DNA of 64,000 bases from Rhizobium leguminosarum bv. trifolii WSM2297 (GCF_000271845.1 NZ_JH719393.1:1766442-1830441); one strand, 5' to 3'; counted from the first letter of the stretch, positions 1-9,731 are shown. Numbers and translations are program-made. The notes: generated by a model from the letters alone, not told the origin.

Positions 1-152
1 CTGCGAAGTTTTAGATAGGGTCACGGCCGGCAGTCGGGCAGAGAAATGATCGATCGCGCGGCGGCATTCTTGTCGTTGAGACGCAAGGCCGGACGCGCGA
101 CGCCTTATATGGCTCGCAATAAGACCCTTGGCGCCTAAATAGCGTTCTATTC

Positions 153-167
153 GCTCAACATTTGAGC
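153..167. promoter_or_regulatory. Inverted repeat GCTCAA-N3-TTGAGC upstream of the pxp operon
   Basis: A perfect 6-bp inverted repeat (GCTCAA, CAT, TTGAGC) lies about 140 bp before the start of the NRAMP-like gene. A second palindrome follows 26 bp later. The size and spacing suit a dimeric repressor site, but the regulator is unknown. No gene is visible in positions 1-304; the rest of that stretch holds these repeats and a TTGACA hexamer at 207-212 that could be a -35 box. Confidence 0.4.
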
Positions 168-192
168 ACTTTAGTGGAACGATCAAATAAAT

Positions 193-205
193 ATTGTTGA
201 ACAAT
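193..205. promoter_or_regulatory. Palindrome ATTGTTGAACAAT, possible GntR/FadR-type operator
   Basis: ATTGTT-G-AACAAT is a perfect 13-bp palindrome. It contains the TNGT-N(0-3)-ACNA pattern known for FadR-subfamily GntR regulators. It sits directly before a TTGACA hexamer (207-212), so a bound protein could block a promoter for the operon starting at 305. No clear -10 box was found at the right distance. Which regulator binds is inference only. Confidence 0.45.
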
Positions 206-304
206 CTTGACAGAATTGTGAAACGTGGCAACGTGACATGCGTCAACAAATCCACGTGGACCAACCCGAGGGAGTTCAGGGCGTCCGCAATAAGGAGAGG
301 GTTC

Positions 305-1570
305 ATGGAACAGCCAGCTATTGCATCCGTAGACACCACGTTGGCCAAGCCAGCGCAGATGTCGACCAAATCGCGCCGCGCGGCATTGACCGCCGCGATC
401 TTCCTGATGGCCACGTCGGCCATCGGCCCAGGCTTCATCACTCAGACCGCAACATTCACCACCAAACTCGGCGCGGCCTTCGCCTTCGCCATCCTCGCCT
501 CGATCCTGATCGACTTTGCCGTGCAGCTGAATATCTGGCGGATCGTGACGCTGACGAAGATGCGTGCCTCCGACCTCGCCAATGCGGCGATCCCTGGCTC
601 CGGCTACCTGCTCGCCATTCTCGTCATCGTCGGCGGGCTGTTCTTCAACATCGGCAATATCGGCGGCACCGGCCTCGGTATCAATGCGATGATCGGGCTT
701 GATCCAAAGGTTGGCGGTGCGATCAGCGCCATCCTGTCGATCGGCATCTTTCTGTCGAAGCGGGCCGGCATGGCGATCGATCGGTTCATAATCCTTGCCG
801 GCGTCCTGATGATTGCGTTGACCGTTTACGTTGCCATCGTGTCGGGTCCGCCCGTCGGCGACGCGCTGTTCCAGACTTTCCTGCCCTCCACCATCGATTT
901 CGCCACGATCACCACCATCGTCGGCGGCACGGTCGGCGGTTACATCACCTATTCCGGCGCCCATCGCCTGCTCGACAAGGGCACTGTCGGCATCGAGAAC
1001 CTCGGTGCAGTCAACCGCGCAGCACTCACCGGCATCGCCGTGACCGGCATCATGCGTTACGTGCTCTTCCTCGCCGTTCTCGGCGTGGTCGCGAGCGGCG
1101 GCGTCATCGATGTCTCCGGCACGGGCGCGAACCCGGCCGCTCAGGCTTTCCAGGCTGCCGCTGGCAATATCGGCCTGCGCATCTTCGGCGTCATCCTCTG
1201 GGCCGCGGCCATCACCTCGGTCATCGGCGCTGCCTATACATCGGTTTCCTTCATCACGGTTTTCAAAAAGGACATCACCGAACGCGCCCGCAACATCGCG
1301 ACGGTGATCTTCATCGCCATCTCGCTGTTCTTCTACGTTGTCATCACCACGCCCCCCGCCCAGATGCTGGTCTTCGTCGGCGGCTTGAACGGCCTCATCC
1401 TGCCGATTGGCCTGGCGATCTTCATCTATGCGGCCTGGGCTCGTTCCGACCTCATGGGCGGCTACCGCTATCCACGCTGGCTGCTGGCGCTTGGCGTGCT
1501 GGTTTGCGCGCTGACCTGGTACATGGGCTACAAGTCGGTCGGCCCGATCTTTGCTCTGCTCGCTGCCTAG
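305..1570 (+). CDS. NRAMP-related membrane transporter (YcsG-like)
   Basis: A 421-aa multi-pass inner membrane protein resembling the NRAMP-like YcsG proteins found beside ycsF/kipIA genes. The ATG at 305 has an AAGGAGAGG ribosome site six or so bases upstream. A longer in-frame reading from 194 has a non-hydrophobic, unlikely N-terminus. About 10-11 hydrophobic segments are visible from residue 27 on. The first helix reads AIGPGFITQT, but the metal-binding DPGN motif of true NRAMP metal transporters is absent. I also see no MPH motif at the sixth helix. Metal transport is therefore doubtful. Being first in an operon for 5-oxoproline metabolism, it may import an organic substrate such as 5-oxoproline. 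The family match is fairly sure; the substrate is inference. Confidence 0.85.
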   Translation: MEQPAIASVDTTLAKPAQMSTKSRRAALTAAIFLMATSAIGPGFITQTATFTTKLGAAFAFAILASILIDFAVQLNIWRIVTLTKMRASDLANAAIPGSGYLLAILVIVGGLFFNIGNIGGTGLGINAMIGLDPKVGGAISAILSIGIFLSKRAGMAIDRFIILAGVLMIALTVYVAIVSGPPVGDALFQTFLPSTIDFATITTIVGGTVGGYITYSGAHRLLDKGTVGIENLGAVNRAALTGIAVTGIMRYVLFLAVLGVVASGGVIDVSGTGANPAAQAFQAAAGNIGLRIFGVILWAAAITSVIGAAYTSVSFITVFKKDITERARNIATVIFIAISLFFYVVITTPPAQMLVFVGGLNGLILPIGLAIFIYAAWARSDLMGGYRYPRWLLALGVLVCALTWYMGYKSVGPIFALLAA

Positions 1571-1586
1571 AGCAGTATGAGGAAAA

Positions 1587-1610
1587 ATGCGGGCGGCCTT
1601 CCGCCCGCAT
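1587..1610 (+). other. Intercistronic stem-loop after the NRAMP-like gene
   Basis: ATGCGGGCGG, a CCTT loop and CCGCCCGCAT form a perfect 10-bp GC-rich stem 17 bases after the stop codon. No T-run follows, so it is not a full intrinsic terminator. It may attenuate or stabilise the mRNA between the membrane protein and pxpA. Confidence 0.6.
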
Positions 1611-1691
1611 CTCGCTCCAATCTGCTGGAATCGGTCACTTCGATGTTTTTGAAGCGATCCGGCTCAGCAGCACGATCCAAGGAGATCTGAC

Positions 1692-2456
1692 ATGACTGCG
1701 ATCGATCTGAACAGTGATCTCGGTGAAAGCTATGGCGCCTGGGGCATGGGCGACGATGCGGCGATGCTTGGCATCGTCTCCAGTGCCAATGTCGCCTGCG
1801 GTTTCCATGCCGGCGATGCGCTCGGTATTCTGAAAACCGTTCGGGCCGCTGCTGAAAAAGGGGTCGTAGTCGGGGCACATGTCTCCTATCCCGATCGCGT
1901 CGGCTTCGGCCGGCGCGACATGGACGTCACCAGCGCGGAACTGACGGCCGACGTCATCTACCAGATCGGCGCGCTGAAGGGCGTTACCGCCGCAGCCGGC
2001 GTCAGTGTCGGTTACGTCAAGCCGCATGGCGCGCTCTACAATCGTATCGCCCATGATCCGAAACAGGGACTGGCGGTGATCGACGGCATCAAGGCCATCG
2101 ATCCCGATCTGGTGCTGATGGGGCTGGCGGGCGCACCCATTCTCGAACTCGCCCGTACATCCGGGCTTAAGACCATAGCCGAAGCCTTCGCCGATCGCGC
2201 TTATACGCCAGACGGTCAGCTCGTTTCGCGGCGCGAGCCGGGGGCGGTGCTGCACGATACTGAGGTGATTGCCCGCCGCATGCTGCAACTCGCCCATGAG
2301 GGTTCGCTCGAAGCGATCGACGGTTCGATCATCAAGATCGATGCGCAATCGATCTGTGTGCATGGCGACAGCCCCGGCGCCGTGGCGATTGCTCGGGCGA
2401 TCCGCCAGGCTTTCGAGTCCGACGGGATCACCGTTCGATCGTTCCTAAAGGCCTGA
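1692..2456 (+). CDS. pxpA: 5-oxoprolinase subunit PxpA (LamB/YcsF family)
   Basis: A 254-aa protein covering the whole LamB/YcsF family. It starts [17 protein letters not shown], the diagnostic N-terminus, and contains [11 protein letters not shown] and VKPHGALYN, both hallmark motifs of the family's putative metal site. An AAGGAGATC ribosome site precedes the ATG. In E. coli PxpA works with PxpB and PxpC to hydrolyse 5-oxoproline to glutamate with ATP in the cytoplasm. The fused PxpB-PxpC lies two genes downstream, so the same complex is expected here. Length and motifs are normal. Confidence 0.95.
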   Translation: MTAIDLNSDLGESYGAWGMGDDAAMLGIVSSANVACGFHAGDALGILKTVRAAAEKGVVVGAHVSYPDRVGFGRRDMDVTSAELTADVIYQIGALKGVTAAAGVSVGYVKPHGALYNRIAHDPKQGLAVIDGIKAIDPDLVLMGLAGAPILELARTSGLKTIAEAFADRAYTPDGQLVSRREPGAVLHDTEVIARRMLQLAHEGSLEAIDGSIIKIDAQSICVHGDSPGAVAIARAIRQAFESDGITVRSFLKA

Positions 2457-2476
2457 ACAAATATTGGGAGGACACC

Positions 2477-3283
2477 ATGATTGCGATTGAAAATCTCGGC
2501 CATGTCGACGCTGGGCCGGCTCGCTCGGCCCGCCAACGCTATCGTGGCGGCAGCGTCGAGCCGACGTCCGGCGTTGCGCCCGGATTCACCCAGGCGAACA
2601 TGATCGTGCTACCGCGCGATTGGGCCTTTGACTTCCTGCTTTACGCCCAGCGCAATCCGAAGGCCTGCCCGGTGCTCGACGTTTCCGACCCCGGCTCGCA
2701 TACGACGCTTCTCGCTCCGGGCGCAGATCTGCGCACCGATCTGCCACTCTATCGCGTCTGGCGCGACGGCAAGCTTGACGAGGAAACGGCCGATGCGACT
2801 GCCGCCTGGGCAGAACATGCCGATCTCGTCAGCTTCCTGATCGGCTGCAGCTTCACCTTCGAAACGCCGATGGTCGAGGCCGGCATCGAGATCCGCCACA
2901 TCACCGACGGGTCCAACGTGCCGATGTATCTGACCGACAAGGCTTGCCGCCCGGCTGGGCGGCTGCATGGGAACATGGTCGTGTCGATGCGACCGATCCA
3001 GGCCAGCCGTGTTGCAGACGCAGCAATGATCTCGGGACGTTTCCCGGCCGTGCATGGTGCGCCGGTTCACATCGGCGCGCCGGAAGAAATCGGCATCAGG
3101 GATCTGTCGGCGCCGGAATTCGGCGATCCGGTGCGCATCGAACCCGGCGAGGTTCCGGTCTTCTGGGCCTGCGGCGTAACTCCACAGGCGGCGGTCATGG
3201 CATCCGGCGTTCCCTTTGCCATTAGCCACGCACCGGGGCATATGTTCATCACCGACATCCCCGACACTGCCTATCACGCCTGA
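2477..3283 (+). CDS. DUF1445 family protein (putative hydro-lyase / D-glutamate cyclase-like)
   Basis: A 268-aa protein of the DUF1445 (YcsI) family, seen in the conserved segments [24 protein letters not shown] and the C-terminal [12 protein letters not shown]. The ATG is preceded by GGGAGG. Bacterial members are often called putative hydro-lyases. The mammalian relative DGLUCY is a D-glutamate cyclase that makes 5-oxo-D-proline. Its place between pxpA and pxpBC fits a role in feeding 5-oxoproline into the PxpABC step, but this is inference. The stop is 7 bases before the next ATG, so the genes are tightly coupled. Confidence 0.88.
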   Translation: MIAIENLGHVDAGPARSARQRYRGGSVEPTSGVAPGFTQANMIVLPRDWAFDFLLYAQRNPKACPVLDVSDPGSHTTLLAPGADLRTDLPLYRVWRDGKLDEETADATAAWAEHADLVSFLIGCSFTFETPMVEAGIEIRHITDGSNVPMYLTDKACRPAGRLHGNMVVSMRPIQASRVADAAMISGRFPAVHGAPVHIGAPEEIGIRDLSAPEFGDPVRIEPGEVPVFWACGVTPQAAVMASGVPFAISHAPGHMFITDIPDTAYHA

Positions 3284-3290
3284 GGATCCG

Positions 3291-4892
3291 ATGCGCTTCC
3301 TGCCCGTCAACCTGACGACCTTGCTGGTCGAACTCGCCGATCTGGACGAGACACTGGCGCTATTTGCTTCGCTCGACACCGATCCGGTCGAGGGCATAGA
3401 AGACATGGTGCCGGCTGCCCGCACGCTGATGATCCGCTTCCGGCCGGAAAGACTGACGGCCGAGAGGCTGGCTAGCGAGATCGCCATCCGCGACCTGTCC
3501 GCCCGCGCTGCGCCCTCCGACCGGCTCGTCGAGATCCCGGTCCACTACAATGGCGAGGACTTGGGCGATGTCGCCGCACTGACCGGCCTTTCGGTCGAAG
3601 AGGTCATCCGCCGCCACGTCGAAAGTACCTTCACCGTTGCTTTTTGCGGCTTTGCGCCGGGCTTCGGTTATCTCGTCGGCGGCGACCCCGCTCTTCAGGT
3701 GCCGCGCCGCCAGAGCCCACGCACCAGGATCCCGGCTGGCTCGGTCGCCCTTGCCGGCGCCTTTTCAGGCGTCTATCCGCAGGCGAGCCCCGGCGGCTGG
3801 CAGATTATCGGCACGACGCCGGAGAAGATGTGGGACCTGTTGCGCGATCCGCCGGCGCTGTTCCAGCCCGGTTACCGCGTGCGTTTCTTCGATCTGGAAA
3901 AGCGGTCAGTCCCGGCGTCGGACACGCGGATCAATGTTCCGGATGCTCCTCAGGCCGAGGTCGTCGCCGAGGCGGTGACGCTGAAGGTGTTGGCCGCACC
4001 CATGCCGGCACTGTTTCAGGATCTTGGACGCTTCGGCCAGACCGGCCAGGGCGTATCCTCTTCCGGCGCGCTCGACCGTGGCGCGCTGCGCGCCGCCAAC
4101 CGGGTCGTCGGCAATGCCGCCGGCACGCCCTGCCTTGAAATCATTCTCGGCGGCTTTTCCTTCGAGACGTCGGGTCGTGCGGTGATGGCGCTCACCGGCG
4201 CGCCCTGTCCGATTTCAATCCGCGATGCCAGTGGGCGCACGATCACCGCCGAGACCTACCATCCGATCTCGTTGGAACCTGGCGATGTCGTGACGCTCGG
4301 CGAAGCGCCACGCGGAATGCGCAGCTATCTCGCCATCCGCGGCGGCTTCCAAGTGAAGCCGGTGCTCGGCAGCGCCTCGACCGACACGCTCGCTGTCGTC
4401 GGCCCGGATCCGGTTGTGAAAGGCGCCGTCCTGATGGTGGAAAACGAAACCGCGCGCCTGACCAGCGTGTCGCTCACAGAAGCGCCGGCCTTCGGCTTTC
4501 CGGCCTCCGGCGAGATCGTGACGCTCGACGTGATCATGGGTCCGCGCAGCGACTGGTTTACCGAGGCGGGCATCGCCAGCCTCTCCGGCCAACCCTGGCA
4601 GGTCACGCAGCAGTCCAACCGCGTCGGCATTCGCCTCTCCGGTGAAACTGCGCTCGAGCGCAGGGACAAGGCGGAACTGCCAAGCGAGGGAACGGCAACC
4701 GGCGCCATCCAGGTGCCGCATAGCGGCCAGCCGGTCCTATTCCTCGCCGACCATCCGCTGACCGGCGGTTATCCGGTCATCGCCACCGTTGCCGAATATC
4801 ATCTCGATCTCGCCGGCCAGATCCCCATCAATGCCCAAATCCGTTTCCGGCCCGTGACGACGTTTGCGGATGTTCGGCGCGCAAGGGCCTGA
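3291..4892 (+). CDS. pxpB-pxpC: Fused 5-oxoprolinase subunits PxpB-PxpC (KipI-KipA)
   Basis: A 533-aa natural fusion. Residues about 1-220 are the KipI/AHS1 domain ([43 protein letters not shown]). Residues about 240-533 are KipA/AHS2 ([37 protein letters not shown]). In E. coli these are separate proteins, PxpB and PxpC. The ATG at 3291 lies 7 bases after the previous stop and gives the correct KipI start MRFLPVN; longer in-frame starts overlap the upstream gene. AHS1/AHS2 domains also form the carboxyltransferase part of urea carboxylase, which is notable because the next gene is a biotin carboxylase-BCCP. Confidence 0.94.
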   Translation: MRFLPVNLTTLLVELADLDETLALFASLDTDPVEGIEDMVPAARTLMIRFRPERLTAERLASEIAIRDLSARAAPSDRLVEIPVHYNGEDLGDVAALTGLSVEEVIRRHVESTFTVAFCGFAPGFGYLVGGDPALQVPRRQSPRTRIPAGSVALAGAFSGVYPQASPGGWQIIGTTPEKMWDLLRDPPALFQPGYRVRFFDLEKRSVPASDTRINVPDAPQAEVVAEAVTLKVLAAPMPALFQDLGRFGQTGQGVSSSGALDRGALRAANRVVGNAAGTPCLEIILGGFSFETSGRAVMALTGAPCPISIRDASGRTITAETYHPISLEPGDVVTLGEAPRGMRSYLAIRGGFQVKPVLGSASTDTLAVVGPDPVVKGAVLMVENETARLTSVSLTEAPAFGFPASGEIVTLDVIMGPRSDWFTEAGIASLSGQPWQVTQQSNRVGIRLSGETALERRDKAELPSEGTATGAIQVPHSGQPVLFLADHPLTGGYPVIATVAEYHLDLAGQIPINAQIRFRPVTTFADVRRARA

Positions 4893-4930
4893 GACCGCAG
4901 CCTGGCCACAAGAATAATGAGGAGCCATCC

Positions 4931-6664
4931 ATGCAGAAAGTCCTTATCGCCAATCGCGGCGAGATCGCAGTGCGCATCATTCGGGCCTGTCGCGACCACG
5001 GCCTGCAATCGGTCGCAGTCTATGCCGATCCCGACATGGACGCACTCTTCGTCAAGCTGGCCGACGAAGCCTATGGGCTTTCCGGCAGCCGTCCGGCCGA
5101 GACCTATCTCGATATCGACAAGCTGATCGACGTCGCCCGGCGCTCCGGCGCCGATGCCGTCCATCCCGGTTACGGTTTCCTGTCGGAGCGAGCTGAATTC
5201 GCCCGGGCGGTGATTGATGCCGGCCTTGTCTGGATCGGCCCCGACCCGCACGTCATCGAAGCGCTCGGCGACAAGGTCGAGGCTCGTCGCATCGCCCTGA
5301 GTGTCGGCGCACCGTTGGTTGCCGGCAGCGACGGCCCGGTCGACACCGCCGCCGAAGTCATCGCCTTTGCTGAACAGCACGGCTTGCCCGTTGCCATCAA
5401 GGCGGCCCATGGCGGCGGCGGCCGTGGCCTCAAGGTTGCCTGGAAGATGGAGGAAGTGGCGGAACTCTACGAATCCGCCGTGCGCGAGGCCAAGGCCGCC
5501 TTCGGCCGCGGCGAATGTTTTCTCGAACGGTTCCTCGACCGTCCGCGTCACATCGAGGCACAGGTTCTGGCCGACAAGCATGGCAATGTCCTGGTGCTCG
5601 GCACCCGCGACTGCTCGCTGCAGCGGCGCAACCAGAAACTCGTCGAGGAGGCGCCGGCCCCGTTCCTGTCCGACGCCCAGCGCGAGTCGATCCACGCGGC
5701 AGCCCAGAAGATCTGCGCGGCGTCCGGCTATTCGGGCGCGGGCACGGTTGAGTTCCTGCTCAGCGTCGACGGCACAATCTCCTTCCTTGAGGTGAATACG
5801 CGTCTTCAGGTCGAGCATCCGGTGACCGAGGAGACGACCGGCATCGATCTCGTCATCGAGCAGTTTCGCATCGCCGACGGCCTGCCTCTGCGCCTAACCG
5901 AAACGCCGACCCCGCGTGGCCATTCTATCGAGTTCCGCATCAATGCCGAGGATCCCGGCCGCGGCTTCTTGCCGACGCCGGGCGCGATCACGATTTTCGA
6001 CGCCCCTTCCGGCCCCGGCGTCCGTCTCGACACTGGCGTGGTTTCGGGTTCGACAGTGCCTGGCACATTCGATTCGCTGATGGCGAAGCTGATCGTCACC
6101 GGGACCACGCGCGAGGAGGCGTTGAAGCGCGCACGCCGCGCGCTCAAGGAATTCCGGATCGAGGGTGTTGCTACTGTCTTGCCCTTCCACCGCGCAGCAA
6201 TCGAGACCGAGGATTTTATCGGCGCGAACGGGTTCAAGGTGCACACGCGCTGGATCGAAACCGATTTCGCCGCCGCTCTCGAGGCGGAATGCCGGCCAAA
6301 GCCACCTGTCGATTCGCATCTGATCCGCACCCATGTCGAGATTGACGGCAAGCGCCATGAGCTCGGTATTCCGGCAGCACTCCTGGCGGGCCTCGGCGCG
6401 ATCGAGGGCCGGGGTGCCGGTCCGGCGGCGACGGTACCCGAGGACCTATCGAGCGTAACCGCGCCGATTTCCGGCACTTTGCAGGCCTTCAAGGTCGAGG
6501 ATGGCGCGGACGTTGCCGCCGGCGACCTCATCGCCATCATGGAAGCAATGAAGATGGAAACCCAGGTCACGGCCCCACGGGCAGGCAAGATCAAGATCAC
6601 GGCCGAACCGGGCGCCTATCTGCAAGCCGGTGCAGAAGTCGCCCGCTTCGAAGCCTCGGCGTAG
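4931..6664 (+). CDS. Biotin carboxylase-BCCP fusion protein
   Basis: A 577-aa two-part protein. Residues 1-450 are an AccC-type biotin carboxylase: N-terminal [21 protein letters not shown]-grasp glycine loop [11 protein letters not shown], and [15 protein letters not shown]. Residues about 505-577 are a biotinyl carrier domain with EAMKMET; Lys541 is the biotin site. It would carboxylate its own biotin using ATP and bicarbonate in the cytoplasm. No classical carboxyltransferase is encoded nearby. The only candidate partner in the operon is the KipI-KipA fusion just upstream (38-base gap). It is probably not the housekeeping acetyl-CoA carboxylase, which in this group usually has separate AccB and AccC. 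The acceptor substrate is unknown. Confidence 0.9.
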   Translation: MQKVLIANRGEIAVRIIRACRDHGLQSVAVYADPDMDALFVKLADEAYGLSGSRPAETYLDIDKLIDVARRSGADAVHPGYGFLSERAEFARAVIDAGLVWIGPDPHVIEALGDKVEARRIALSVGAPLVAGSDGPVDTAAEVIAFAEQHGLPVAIKAAHGGGGRGLKVAWKMEEVAELYESAVREAKAAFGRGECFLERFLDRPRHIEAQVLADKHGNVLVLGTRDCSLQRRNQKLVEEAPAPFLSDAQRESIHAAAQKICAASGYSGAGTVEFLLSVDGTISFLEVNTRLQVEHPVTEETTGIDLVIEQFRIADGLPLRLTETPTPRGHSIEFRINAEDPGRGFLPTPGAITIFDAPSGPGVRLDTGVVSGSTVPGTFDSLMAKLIVTGTTREEALKRARRALKEFRIEGVATVLPFHRAAIETEDFIGANGFKVHTRWIETDFAAALEAECRPKPPVDSHLIRTHVEIDGKRHELGIPAALLAGLGAIEGRGAGPAATVPEDLSSVTAPISGTLQAFKVEDGADVAAGDLIAIMEAMKMETQVTAPRAGKIKITAEPGAYLQAGAEVARFEASA

Positions 6665-6889
6665 ATAGCTCGGTGGCGAAAAGCGAAATCGGAAGAATGA
6701 CAGTCGCTAGCAGGGTGGAACTGCGCGAATGACGTGCGGTGCTGATCCCCGCCCGGTCATGACGCTGACTGACTTCATACCAGCAAAAGCGTTGTCGATT
6801 TTGGATAAGTTGATTTATTTGGTATTGTTTTCCGGCCGTTTCTGAGGCTATACGGCGGCCGCAGACACTTCACGCACCGGGATTTCTAC

Positions 6890-7915
6890 GTGACCAGCCT
6901 CAAAACACTTCTGGCCGCTTGCGGCCTCTACGCCCTGATCGGCCTTGCCGCAACCCCGTCTCTGGCCGGCTCGACCACCTACCCGCTGACGCTCGAAAAC
7001 TGCGGCGCTGAGGTGACCTTCAAGACGGCGCCCGCGCGGGCGATCGGCCTCGGCCAGAACAGCGCGGAAATCCTGCTGCTGCTCGGCCTTCAGGACAAGA
7101 TCGTCGGCACCGCCTTCTGGCCGAGCAAGGTGCTGCCGCAGCTTGCCGAGGCCAATGCCAAGGTCAAGCTTCTGACCGTCGAGATGCCGACCTTCGAATC
7201 GATGCTCGCCGAAAATCCCGACTTCGTGGCGGTGGCATTGCCGAGCCTGGTCGGCCCGAACAGCAAGATCGCCAAGCGCGAGGATTTCGACAAGGTCGGT
7301 GTTTCAACCTATCTTTCGCCGAGCACCTGCCTCAGCACCAAGGACGTCAAAGATCAGTACGGCAGCCGCGGCGCGCTGTGGAACATGGATCTCCTCTACA
7401 AGGAGATCGACGAACTCTCTGAGATTTTCGACGTCGCCGATCGCGGCCAGGCGCTGATTGCCGATTTCAAGGCGCGTGAAGCCAGGCTCCGCGGGAGCGT
7501 TGCCAAGGGCGGCCAGAACCTGTCCTACGTCTTCTGGTTCTCCTCCCCCAGCCCGTCGGCCGATGCCTATGTCGGCGGCAAGAACAGCGCTTCCGGCTTC
7601 ATCGCCGATCTGCTCGGCGGCCACAATGCGATATCAGCGGAAGCGGAATGGCCGACCGTCGGCTGGGAAGGCATCATCGCCGCCAATCCCGACGTCATCG
7701 TCGTCGCCAATCTCGACCGCAACCGCTGGGAGCTCGACAAGCCCGAGGCCAAGATCAACTTCCTGAACACCGATCCGGCCGTCAGCCAGACCCCGGCCGT
7801 CAAGAACAAGGCGCTCGTCGTCATGGACGGCCAGGCGATGAACCCGACGATCCGCACGATCTACGGCGCCGAGCAGGTGGCCGAGCAATTGAAGGCTCTC
7901 GGTCTCCTGAAGTGA
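6890..7915 (+). CDS. ABC transporter substrate-binding protein, FecB/BtuF class
   Basis: A 341-aa periplasmic binding protein of the helical-backbone metal-chelate class. The start is GTG (MTSLKTLL) and it has a signal peptide ending near residue 26 (PSLAGS). Helical-backbone binding features include the N-terminal ARAIGLGQNSAEILLLLGL and GWEGIIAANPDVIVV. It should capture an iron-siderophore, heme, cobalamin or similar chelate; the substrate cannot be read from sequence. It is first in a three-gene operon with overlapping permease and ATPase. The 225-bp upstream gap has an AT-rich stretch (6790-6835) that may hold the promoter; I saw no convincing iron-box. Confidence 0.9.
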   Translation: MTSLKTLLAACGLYALIGLAATPSLAGSTTYPLTLENCGAEVTFKTAPARAIGLGQNSAEILLLLGLQDKIVGTAFWPSKVLPQLAEANAKVKLLTVEMPTFESMLAENPDFVAVALPSLVGPNSKIAKREDFDKVGVSTYLSPSTCLSTKDVKDQYGSRGALWNMDLLYKEIDELSEIFDVADRGQALIADFKAREARLRGSVAKGGQNLSYVFWFSSPSPSADAYVGGKNSASGFIADLLGGHNAISAEAEWPTVGWEGIIAANPDVIVVANLDRNRWELDKPEAKINFLNTDPAVSQTPAVKNKALVVMDGQAMNPTIRTIYGAEQVAEQLKALGLLK

Positions 7916-8952
7916 CCGACGCAGGCCGTCTCTTCCGGCAGTTGGGAGCAGTCATCGCACTGCTTCTGGTTTCCCTTTGCCTCATCGCGATCGCCATTGG
8001 CGTCAGCGTCGGGATCGGCGACCTGCCGATCCCGCTTGCGACCACATTTTCGGCCGTCACCAACCGGCTCGGATGGACCGCGGTCGAACTGAACCGCATC
8101 CACGAGACGGTCATCTGGGATTATCGGCTGAGCCGGGCGCTGGTCGCCGCCTTCTGCGGCGCGGGGCTGGCGCTGTCGGGCGCCATCATGCAGTCGCTGC
8201 TGCGCAACCCGCTTGCCGAACCCTATGTGCTCGGCATCTCAGCCGGTGCCTCTACCGGCGCCGTGGCGATCGTCATCCTGGGGCTCGGCGCGGGTGCCGT
8301 GTCTCTGTCATCAGGTGCATTCGCCGGTGCCTTTGCCGCCTTCTTCTTCGTGGCGCTGCTGTCGAACGGCACGCGCGGCGGCGCCGACCGTACCATTCTC
8401 GCCGGTGTCGCCGCATCGCAGCTCTTCAACGCCTCCACCTCCTATATCGTCACCACCTCGGCCAATGCGCAGCAAGCCCGCGACGTCATGTTCTGGCTGC
8501 TTGGCAGTTTCAGCGGTGTGCGCTGGCCGGAATTCGCGCTGGTCTCGATCGTCGTCGGCTTCGGCCTTGCCGCCTGTCTGTTCTATGCTCGCGTGCTCGA
8601 TGCCTTCGCTTTCGGCGACGAGGCGGCATCCTCGCTCGGCGTCAATGTCGGCCGTGCGCGCATGGTGCTCTTCGCGTTGACCGCGATGATGACGGCGACG
8701 ATCGTCAGCATGGTCGGCTCGATCGGTTTCGTCGGCCTTGTCGTGCCGCATGTCGCCCGCTTTGTCGTCGGGCCGCTGCATATCCGCCTGCTGCCGGCCT
8801 GCGCCATCGCAGGGGCGATCTTCATGGTGCTCGCCGACATTGCAGCACGCGCCCTCATTCCCGGCCAGATCCTGCCGATCGGCGTCGTCACGGCGCTCGT
8901 CGGCGTTCCCTTCTTCTCGATCATCCTCTACCGGTTCCAGCGCGCGTCATGA
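7912..8952 (+). CDS. FecCD/BtuC-family ABC transporter permease
   Basis: A 346-aa inner membrane permease with about 9-10 helices. I place the start at the GTG at 7912, which overlaps the binding-protein stop (GTGA) and gives VTDAGRLFRQLGAVIALLL. Longer readings upstream would run through the binding protein in another frame. Family landmarks are LSRALVAAFCGAGLALSGAIMQ, NPLAEPYVLGISAGA, GFVGLVVPHVAR and GQILPIGVVTALVG (FecCD family). It forms the channel for the chelate delivered by the upstream protein. The stop overlaps the ATPase start (ATGA). Confidence 0.94.
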   Translation: MTDAGRLFRQLGAVIALLLVSLCLIAIAIGVSVGIGDLPIPLATTFSAVTNRLGWTAVELNRIHETVIWDYRLSRALVAAFCGAGLALSGAIMQSLLRNPLAEPYVLGISAGASTGAVAIVILGLGAGAVSLSSGAFAGAFAAFFFVALLSNGTRGGADRTILAGVAASQLFNASTSYIVTTSANAQQARDVMFWLLGSFSGVRWPEFALVSIVVGFGLAACLFYARVLDAFAFGDEAASSLGVNVGRARMVLFALTAMMTATIVSMVGSIGFVGLVVPHVARFVVGPLHIRLLPACAIAGAIFMVLADIAARALIPGQILPIGVVTALVGVPFFSIILYRFQRAS

Positions 8953-9710
8953 GCATCAAGGCCGACAACCTCATCTGGAAAATTGGCAGGAAGACCATTC
9001 TGGACGGCGTTTCCCTGGAGGCACAGCCGGGCCGGATGCTCGGCCTGCTCGGTCCCAACGGCTCCGGCAAGACCTCGCTGCTGCGGCTTCTCGCCGGCTT
9101 GAAACGGCCACACTCCGGCCGTGTCACCCTCGACCGAAACGATATCTGCAGCATCAGCCGCCGCTCGATCGCCCAGCGCATAGCCTTCGTCGAACAGCAC
9201 GCGACGACCAATGCCAATCTGAAGGTCGTCGACGTCGTCAAGCTCGGCCGGTTCCCGCACCGCTCGATCTTTTCAGGCTGGACAAGAGCCGACGATGAGG
9301 TGGTCGAAGCGGCGCTCGCACGCGCCGGCATGGCGGAGAAGCGCGACGATCGCTGGCAGAACCTGTCGGGCGGCGAAAAGCAGCGCACCCATATCGCACG
9401 GGCGCTCGCCCAGTCGCCGCAGGAGCTGATCCTCGACGAACCCACCAACCATCTCGATATCCAGCACCAGATCGGCCTGATGCGCCTCGTCTCCGGCCTG
9501 CCGATTACCAGCATCGTTGCCATGCACGATCTCAACCATGCCGCCATGTTCTGCGATGAGCTTGTCATCATGCAGCAGGGCAGGATCGTCGCCTCGGGCG
9601 CGCCTGAGGATGTGCTGAGCGAGACCCTCCTGCGAGACGTCTTTTCCGTCGAAGCCCGCATCGAAGCCTCGCCCTATCATTCCCGCCCGCACATCCACTA
9701 TCTCAAATGA
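8949..9710 (+). CDS. ABC transporter ATPase, FecE/BtuD class
   Basis: A 253-aa cytoplasmic ATPase that powers the FecCD-type permease. It has Walker A GPNGSGKT at residues 35-42, signature LSGGEKQRTHIARAL, Walker B LILDEPTNH and the switch histidine in VAMHDLNHA. The ATG at 8949 overlaps the permease stop by four bases. The gene ends in a hairpin shared with the convergent Lrp-type gene. Length is normal and no residue is missing. Confidence 0.94.
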   Translation: MSIKADNLIWKIGRKTILDGVSLEAQPGRMLGLLGPNGSGKTSLLRLLAGLKRPHSGRVTLDRNDICSISRRSIAQRIAFVEQHATTNANLKVVDVVKLGRFPHRSIFSGWTRADDEVVEAALARAGMAEKRDDRWQNLSGGEKQRTHIARALAQSPQELILDEPTNHLDIQHQIGLMRLVSGLPITSIVAMHDLNHAAMFCDELVIMQQGRIVASGAPEDVLSETLLRDVFSVEARIEASPYHSRPHIHYLK

Positions 9711-9731
9711 GAGCGGCCGGAGCCGCTCTCA
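9708..9731. terminator. Hairpin shared by two convergent genes
   Basis: TGAGAGCGGC, CGGA, GCCGCTCTCA form a perfect 10-bp stem with a 4-base loop. Its two ends are exactly the stop codons of the ABC ATPase (TGA at 9708-9710) and of the convergent regulator (complement of 9729-9731). It can act as a two-way terminator, though the T-run is weak. Confidence 0.65.
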
